From Paramyrothecium sp. XJ0827 (lineage: Eukaryota > Ascomycota > Sordariomycetes > Hypocreales > Stachybotryaceae): a stretch of 64,000 nt of DNA. The notes under the pieces are model-generated. The model was given only the letters and a program-made list of their open reading frames with translations. It was not told the origin of the DNA and ran no database searches. Of the stretch, positions 57,256 to 64,000 are shown one piece after another. The stretch is from the NCBI GenBank assembly GCA_020881915.1, contig JAJFPB010000003.1, forward strand, positions 3,348,001-3,412,000, given 5' to 3'. The first letter of the stretch is position 1. Every line of letters starts with the position of its first letter. A program made the position numbers and the translations under genes.

Positions 57256-57318
57256 ATCTTACCTTAACTTGAACCTTACTTACCTTACCTTACCTTACCT
57301 TACCTTACCTTACCTCAC
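57256..57318. repeat. CCTTACCTTACC tract
   Basis: At least seven TTACC units run in tandem at 57276-57314 with degenerate units before them. This is the longest of several such tracts in the window. Confidence 0.9.
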
Positions 57319-57651
57319 ATGAACCAACCTCCCTTTCTCATGCGATGCCTTTGTCACTCCATGTACTCCGCAGATTCGTCGTCGCAGCGTCATGTGCCCC
57401 CGGTCCATGTGCACGGTACCGCCCGTTCCCACTTGTAACGTGCTAAACCCAAAGTGCTGCCCCCAGGAGATGGGACAATTAATATCGAACCAAGTCTTTT
57501 GATTGCAGTCAGTCGCCTGACACTTGAGCTGCGGCATACTGTTGTTTCCCACTGCCCGAGCCAGCAAAACAAAGAAAGAAGCAAAGACGAAGATACATGT
57601 TGTATGTCACAAAACATGCGCGACCACATGACTCTTTTTCCCAAAACATCA

Positions 57652-60600
57652 TCAGTCCACATTAGCGAGTCTTGCGCCTTGCTGGGCGTCTCGGCCCTGC
57701 TTGTCCCACATCGCCTTCAACTTCTGAACCGCATCTGCAAGCTTTTCCCACCATTTGCTTCCCGGCCATTGCTTGACTCCATCGTCAGGCTGCGTCGTGT
57801 TCTCGTGTCTGTGCACTGGTGATTCCCCACCCCACGGAAGGTTCGGGATGCTCGACACCCCGTCTTCTTCGGACACTCGGCCCCCTTCCGGAGTCGGGTA
57901 CGGTTGGACCTGGATTGACAGTGCACCTTCCGCGTATTTCGTTGCTGACGTCTTCATGGTCGTGGGACCCGTGGGTAACCTCCAGCCTAAATGCCTGATT
58001 AGCATATCACGACAGCCTGTGTCAAGAGCAGGTGAATAATTGTGTCGATGCCTTACCTGTGGAGCCGGACATGGTCGTGCCGTTGTTGGTCATCTGCGCG
58101 GATAATTTGCTGCTTTGGGAAGCTGCTTTACATTTCGAGGAGCTTGTTGCTGTTGCATTTGAATATGATATTGTCCAACTCTCTGTCTCTGATGGGGTCT
58201 CTTCAGGTGACAAAGTCTCACACTTTGTCACCGTCCTCTCGCCTTCACTGCTCACCGTACATATAACACTTTGCGTCGCATCGAATATGATGGATGTAAT
58301 ACACGGTGATGGCTCACCCGGCGTGGTAATAGCCGGTGCACTCGTCGGGTGGCATGGACTGGTCCTCGACCTCCAAGAATATGTAGTCGTGTTATAACCT
58401 GCCGGTGTCGTTTCGGTTGCCGTCACTCCCGAACCTCCAAAGACTGATAGAAGAGGTAGAGTTACTCGTCGGATAGAGTGGCCTGCTTGAGGACGAGTCC
58501 TCAATAGACGTGATTGGTATGTTCGTCACAGACTCCGATGACGTTTCTCGTGTGAGCGTACTGTTCAAGTCTTCGGTGCCAGTCGAACCCAAGGTTGTAG
58601 AGGTAATGATTGTAATGATACTGCTCGACATAAAGCTTGTAACTGCAGAACCTGGCAAGGCAGTACTTTGCGTGGCCCCTGTGGTCGAATTTGTCCAGAC
58701 CGGTGAGCTCGGGAAACCAGACGCACTGGGACCGCCTGTACCGCTCGCGCTTACACTGGAAAGCCAAATGGAAGAAGTCGTGCGTTGAGTTGTGGCTGTT
58801 GATAGTAAAGTGCCGTTTGTCGTCCCACCACTCGTAGAGTACGGTGGGTACCCCGAGCTCTCCGGACCAGACGTGTTGGTGGCTGAGAGTGTAAAAGACG
58901 GTGTCGAGCCGGTTGTTTGAATGAAACTGGAGAAATTGGACCAGCTATACGACGAGGAGATCGGATTTGTCGTGTTGAAAGAAATTGTAAAAGGAGGCAA
59001 AGTTGTTGGGCCGCTTGGGGAAATGTAGCTGCTAGTGGGAAACGTGCTCGTCAGATTCCAGAAGGTCGGGTTTGGAGTAGACGTGTTTACTGGGTTAGAG
59101 CTCACGTCTGTTGATATCGTGACGGCGCTGGTGTTGAGGGAGGTGGGAATAAATGGAGTAGTTGTGTTTGCGAATGTGCTGCTCGAAGCAGCAGTTGGCC
59201 ATGGAATACTCGAATTCAACCACGTTGGATACGGTGGCAGGACACTACTATAACTTGGCAATTGGTCTGATTCGAGGCTAGAGGTAACAGTGTAGGTCAC
59301 CGTCGCAGAGGTTGCTGAATAGACAGTGCTGTTTACCGGGGTTACCGACTTGGAGATGCCGGTACTGAGGAGGCGGCTTGACGATGAACTCGACGTAGAA
59401 ATCGTGAAATTGAATGATGTAGGGAAAGGTGGGCTAGTTGAAACCGCTTGAGTTGTGTTGATACTTGTGGTGCTTGAGATCACATTTGACTTGGTCACTG
59501 TGCCCATCCATGTTGCGGAATTGCTATACGACGCAGATGTTACGCCGGTCGGCCACAAGGTCACAGCAGTTTGAGTGCTGTTGTATGAACCGACGCTGGA
59601 AATGTTAGTAAATGGGGCAGGTTGTGAGGTGGGCCATATCGTGGTCACAGAAGGCTCAGTAGCTGAGGCGGTAGTGGTGAGATTGCTGTATGGCCAAGAC
59701 GTAGTTGTGCTGTTGTATGCGTTGCTACTCAAACCCTCACTGCTGTAAGATGATGAAGTGCTAGGTACTCGACGAGTGCTTTGGCTGAGCTCCTCGGTAG
59801 CAGTTAGAGATGGTAGTATAGTTGCGGTATTGGTATTGCTTCCCGACGCAGAATATAGTGTGGAATTTGAGGGGTACGGGAATGGCGGATAACCAGAACT
59901 TGAATCAATCGTGACGGGAATACTGTCTGTACTTGTACTCCAAGATACTGTAGAAGTGGTATTCTTTATAGTCAAAGTATCCGTGCCGATGGTTGACGAC
60001 AGTGTTTCGCCGGATGTAGTTGAAGTGCGCACAATTGGAGAGCTCTCCATGTTTGTGGTCGACTCTTGACTAGTGATGTTGTTGGCGAAACTTGAGATGG
60101 AAACAGTAGCGTTTGTCGGATATGGAGCGACGTCACTAGACAATGGGCCCGAAGACGCAGTGAAAGATACTGAGCTACTCGTCACCCCAGAGCTCTCAGT
60201 GTTCGATGGCTTGGGCGTTGAAGAGGTAGCCACAGTGTAGGTCCAGTTACCCGAGCTGACCAAAGAAGTTGTTGTTGAATCAGTAAATGATATAGCCTCC
60301 GAAGCTTTGCTTGATGATGAGAAGCTTTGCTCGGTCGAGTTTGGATAAGTGGTTAAACTCGTGTCCGTTGATGGAACCGGGGTTCTGGATAAGGTGCTGT
60401 TCAACGTGGCAGACGTCAACGAGCTGAGAGAGACTGCGGTAGGCGATGGAGTTACAGGGCTCAAAGACGTAGTAGAAGCCGTTTGATCAATACTACTCTG
60501 GGAGATAGAGGCTGTGCTATTTCCTCCGATTGTTGCGGTCTCTGTAGGCTCGAGCGTCTCAGTAGCACTGAGCTCAGTCCTGCTGCTAGAGATGCTCGTG

Positions 60601-61844
60601 AGGGAAGGCGTTGGAGAGGCTATGGTTCCATTCAGGGACTCGCTGCTCGTGACGAGAGAAGTTGTGAAATCAGTTGAGGAGATGAAGGCAGATGTGTCGT
60701 TGCGTATGGACGTGGTTGAGGCCTCATCTGTTACGGGCAAGGCGGAGCTATCCGTTGAACCTGGAGAAGAGCTTGACAGAGCGCCAGTTGTGATTACAGA
60801 GACAAATACGGTGCTGTTCCTTGTCCGCGTAACGGTGGACGCGGGCGATACATCCTCAGACGTCGATGTTGTCGCCTCTGATGTGACGGTGAAATTAATG
60901 GAAGGGGCATGAGAAAAGGAAGGCAAGCCTGAAGATAAGTCCGATGAACTGTCCTCACTTGTTGTGGAGGATCCGTAGCTTGAAGTATCAGGGCTTGGAG
61001 GAATATAGTCAGTTGTACTTCGCGATGAGCTTGCTTGCGATGACGCGGTCTCTTGTGTATCGGTTGTGGAAGGTATGGGGTCGGAAGCAGAGGTTGAACC
61101 GATTGTTGGCGCTGCAGTGTTGTTGAAAAAGAGGGAAGAATCCGTCGTAGCTACACTGATGAGTGTGGACCAGACGCTTTGAACTGAGCTCTCCGTGCTG
61201 TCCGTCTCAGACTTGGAACTCTCAGTTGAGGATGACTCGGTTGAGTAGGTTGGTGTAAGAATGACCGAATCCGTCCTGATCGAGGTCAAGGTGATGCCGC
61301 CCGTGATAGTAGTTGACTCTCCTGTAACGGGCAGCTCTGTGCTCTCTGCGGAAAAGCTTGAAGATTTCGATTCGAGCTCGGTGCTGGGGCCTTCAGACTC
61401 CGAAGAGCCGTCAAGAGTTTTGGAAGTCGTTTCATAGCTGGTTCGCTTGCTGGTCGTGATTGTAGGCACGGACGAATTGCTGGATGCTGGCTCAGAAGTA
61501 GAAATAGCAGGAGGAGAATCTAGGTTATTAGTACCGAGGCAAGCCTAGGGAGATTTCGTCTTACAGATCGTGGTCTCTTCATCTGAGGTAAAAATTGAAG
61601 TCTCCGTCTCATAAGGAGGAGGCAATCCATAATCGTCGGTTGGCTCAGTGGTGTAGCCGCCCTGAGGAGCACGGCGTTTCAATGCATCAATCTCTGCATG
61701 CTTCCTGGGGCTCTCCGCAAACTCATAGCTGAACAGATGGGCGAAAGCACCAATCAGCCAAAAGAGCAGAACCACTGTAGGCGTAATGCCGCTGGTTCTG
61801 GCTGGGCCCCTCATGATGAAGTGCTCTACGGCAGTCCTATTCAT
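57652..61844 (-). CDS. Giant mucin-like Ser/Thr-rich secreted or surface glycoprotein
   Basis: Four exons, 61844-61565, 61519-58562, 58443-58057 and 57986-57652, give 1319 residues. Introns are 45 nt (branch TACTAATAAC), 118 nt (GTACGC...ATCAG) and 70 nt (GTAAGG...TTAG). The 118-nt intron is inferred because the long frame ends at 58392 while coding resumes in another frame after a strong polypyrimidine acceptor. Residues about 20-43 are a hydrophobic signal or signal-anchor (TPTVVLLFWLIGAFAHLFSY). The next ~1000 residues are almost only Ser/Thr with scattered Pro, Gly, Tyr and many NxS/T sequons, typical of heavily O-mannosylated wall proteins. Exon 3 has four cysteines around SPCHP, SPCIT, SVICTV and TKCETL. 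The last exon ends in an amphipathic helix (KWWEKLADAVQKLKAMWDKQ), with no GPI signal. A second possible start ATG lies at 61814. Confidence 0.75.
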
Positions 61845-63456
61845 GGATGAGCACAATGGGTTTTCTTTGGAGAAGCATCATCCGCAACTCACCTTTGTCC
61901 GGTATTCAATGAACAATAGAAGAAGCAGTTGATTCAATCTCTCCAAGACAATAACGAATGTAGTGCTACCGTGATGGGACCAGGTGAGGAAAGGCACGCG
62001 ATCTGGTAAAGAATGAAGATGCCTTGGTATTCAGAACGAGGCACGGTGCATTCAACGGCGAGGACAAGAAGAAGTTCCCCCCAGAGTCAGAACGTCAGCG
62101 GCGGTGAAGTGAGGTGAAGTGAAGTGAAGAAGAAAAAGGAAGAAGAGGGAAGTGAGCAAGACACGTCAGGGAATCTCGTGCCGGTCCCGTCGAGACGAAA
62201 CGGCTGCACCAACGGCAGCTGTTACAACTGACAAACGGCCTGGTGTTGCCCGACGGCTGACGAGGGCCGACTCATTTGCCTGCTCGCGGGTGACACTTCG
62301 CCAGTTCCAGGAGCCTCAAAGCCGACCTTGTTCTCGCACGAGGCGGAATTGGCGGGACACCCAGCACGCCGTTACCGCGTTATTCCTACGGAACAAGTTT
62401 CTCACTTGGAGACCTGTGTACAGTCTCAACGGCTGGTTCATGTTAACACACCATGCTACGCGGAAAGCTTGATCACGGGTGGTGGCTCAGCTCTTTCTCC
62501 AGGAACAATGGCCATATTATTGAAAGTGGAATTACACGGCAGAATCCTATAACTCAATGAGTGCGGCGAAGACACCAAGACGTCCTGTGCTATACAAGAA
62601 AGAAAAGGGAGAACGAAGGGTAAATGATCCATTGCTCCAACTGTCGTACCGACTGTAGTTACTCTCATACCAGCCTATGTGGCAGCATCCATAATACTCA
62701 GCCACAGCTTCAACGTTCGAACGGTACGAGGAGACACGCCTAGCGAGAGATGGCTATCCAAAGCACAGCACCATGCTGTAGTCGTCAAAGTGAGGGCGGA
62801 GCCGTGAATCAAGATCTCGGTGCTTTGCCACGGCTGGTGCTACCAAGAAGCACAAATCTGCAGGAAGCCTCCCGCAATCGGTTTTGTTGTAGCACCATCT
62901 CATCTCATCTCATTTCAAAACCACAGCAGTTTGAGCAGCCTCCGGCGACTCCGGACGATTCGGGACCAGAGTGTGCTGCTTGATCTGCTTGTGCCGAATG
63001 GTACGCCAGTATCTGGTGCTGTCATTCGCAAAGGCTACGAATGAGAATTGTCAAATGTGTTTTCACATGCATTTCAACGTTCATGGCATCCAGACGTTTG
63101 TCGCTGGAAGTTGCATGGACACTGACAAAAGCCCGCAGTTGTTTTGGATCTCAAAGGCTTGGAAGGGGGGGGTATAATGTAAATGCACGACATCAATACA
63201 TATCCCATGAATTGCATCATGTCTAGTCATTCTGATAGATTGGACATAGGCGGAGAGACGAGATTACACGATTCTGATGTATTTAGCTGCATCAAGAACC
63301 CATTACAACAATCCGGTCCCATGGCAGATGCCGCCGCTCGAACGCCCGAGATCGTAGCCTGTGATCATTAGGCTTGCTTGTTCCTCCCGCGGATGCAATA
63401 GTCTGTGTAATCATAAGAGCGCACTGACTGCCGTGCCAGAAAGGTACCTGAAAGAC
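61845..63456. other. 1.6 kb intergenic region
   Basis: This is the promoter region of the mucin-like gene and the 3' flank of the partial gene at the right edge. GTGAAGTGAAGTGAAGTGAA-type repeats lie at 62103-62127. No supported gene was seen. Confidence 0.55.
62103..62127. repeat. GTGAAGTGAG-type tandem repeat
   Basis: Five near-identical 5-base GTGAA/GTGAG units lie about 270 bp upstream of the mucin-like gene. Confidence 0.75.
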
Positions 63457-64000
63457 TCATTCCACATCCTTGGCAGCCTCTCGCAAGGTTGGCGCAGTTT
63501 CGTCTGTCATGGAAGTGTTCATCGCCTCAATGTCAGCCGCCCACAAGGCAGCAGCAACTGTCATCGATTAGCAAATGGTAGACTTGAGAATCAGTAAAGT
63601 TCATACCTGTGTTGGTGTATGTGAAGAAGATGGATGCAAGAGGAATCATCTCAAGCAAACTAGCAACCAGGCCAAATCTACATTTGCAGTATTAGCTCCG
63701 TCATAAAAATACAAGGCATCTTGAACCAAATCGACGTGATGTAGCAAGCCAGGCATTGGAGAGTTTGACTCACGATGTGTACGGGCCGACATGCTTCTTC
63801 AACCAATCACTCCTTCGCGAAGCCGACCATTTCTTCAATTGGAAGTACTTGACACAAGTTAGCAGGCATGAATTGACACCGGCAGACTGGACAAACTCAC
63901 TCTTCCATGCACTGTTTGACCACGGTTTCGGGCTGGGCAGATTGGTTAGCTGATCCCGGTCAAACCAGTCGGTACGAAGTGTTACGTACCTTGGAGAACA
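63457..64000 (-). CDS. EI24/RRT8-like membrane protein, C-terminal exons (5'-partial)
   Basis: Five exons can be traced: from beyond the edge to 63990, then 63932-63901, 63847-63774, 63677-63607 and 63557-63457. Introns are 57, 53, 96 and 49 nt with GT...AG ends. The joined product reads VLQARNRGQTVHGR, YFQLKKWSASRRSDWLKKHV, GPYTSFGLVASLLEMIPLAS, IFFTYTNTVAAALWAADIEA and ends TLREAAKDVE. The EMIPLASIFFTYTNTVAAALWA segment is a membrane helix conserved in the fungal EI24-type proteins that include RRT8/outer-spore-wall relatives and lipid-droplet-associated proteins. The first part, with further membrane helices, is outside the window. The very short exons explain why no long frame is visible here. 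Function remains unclear; the family name comes from memory of the conserved tail. Confidence 0.72.

Larger units (their letters stand above)
56185..57651. other. Intergenic region with CCACCGG and CCTTACC repeats
   Basis: The region serves as upstream DNA of the gene starting at 56184 and as 3' flank of the mucin-like gene. An ATG frame at 56354-56842 (plus, 162 codons) has no domain and unusual composition. Two simple repeats are listed separately. Confidence 0.55.

Noticed and set aside
1..64000. CRISPR arrays, rRNA or tRNA genes, transposon terminal repeats
   Set aside because: I looked for spaced direct repeats, 5S rRNA core sequences, T-loop consensus and long terminal repeats by eye and found none convincing; a tRNAscan/Rfam run would be decisive for RNAs.

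Overview
This window is nuclear DNA from a filamentous ascomycete (Pezizomycotina, most likely Sordariomycetes). The evidence is: genes on both strands with long spacers; many short spliceosomal introns (about 45-120 nt, with GTAAGT/GTACGT-like donors and CTAAC/CTAAT-type branch points); long serine/threonine- and proline-rich disordered proteins; pyrimidine-rich leaders; and homologues of fungal proteins such as Vps34, Etr1, Mtg1, Cti6, a Bor1-type transporter, an eisosome Seg1-like protein and an RRT8/EI24-like protein. I see no prokaryotic operon, CRISPR array, rRNA, recognisable tRNA or intact transposon.

Layout, left to right: the 3' end of a VPS34 PI3-kinase gene (1-438, +); ETR1/MECR mitochondrial enoyl reductase (677-2004, -); an unknown disordered basic protein (5289-5942, +); a BOR1-like anion/borate transporter (6701-8625, -); a small secreted, probably GPI-anchored protein (10221-11138, +); MTG1 circularly permuted GTPase (11800-12819, +); a CTI6-like PHD-finger protein (13301-15324, -); a conserved membrane-anchored protein of unknown function (17382-19464, +); a long Seg1-like eisosome protein (21432-26315, +); a DUF1752/Mks1-like regulator (27396-29058, -); then a 4.9 kb stretch without a clear gene; a mitochondrial-leader SDR resembling D-arabinitol dehydrogenase (33947-35252, -); isovaleryl-CoA dehydrogenase (38124-39503, -); an AN1-zinc-finger/APH-kinase fusion (39939-41386, -); methylcrotonyl-CoA carboxylase beta subunit (43220-45070, +); an EGF-domain type II membrane protein (45669-48433, -); a 4.8 kb stretch without a clear gene; L-rhamnose mutarotase (53232-53878, -); a signal-peptide/transmembrane protein of a fungal unknown family (55161-56184, -); a 1.3-kilo-residue mucin-like Ser/Thr-rich protein (57652-61844, -); and the 3' exons of an EI24/RRT8-like membrane protein (63457-64000, -).

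The clearest functional theme is leucine/isovalerate breakdown in mitochondria. IVD and MCCB are consecutive enzymatic partners (IVD makes 3-methylcrotonyl-CoA, which MCC carboxylates). They lie about 3.7 kb apart, divergently oriented, with the APH-type gene between them. Their upstream regions share a long composite sequence: three CGG triplets at exact 10-bp spacing inside a 33-bp block, plus an identical 14-mer. I consider this the best candidate for an undescribed element in the window: a pathway-specific binding site, probably for a Zn(II)2Cys6 factor. Other points of interest are the AN1-APH fusion with one exon per domain, recurring CCTTACC tracts upstream of genes, and the giant mucin-like protein.

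All gene models were built by eye from reading frames, splice signals and remembered family features. No alignment or database search was run.
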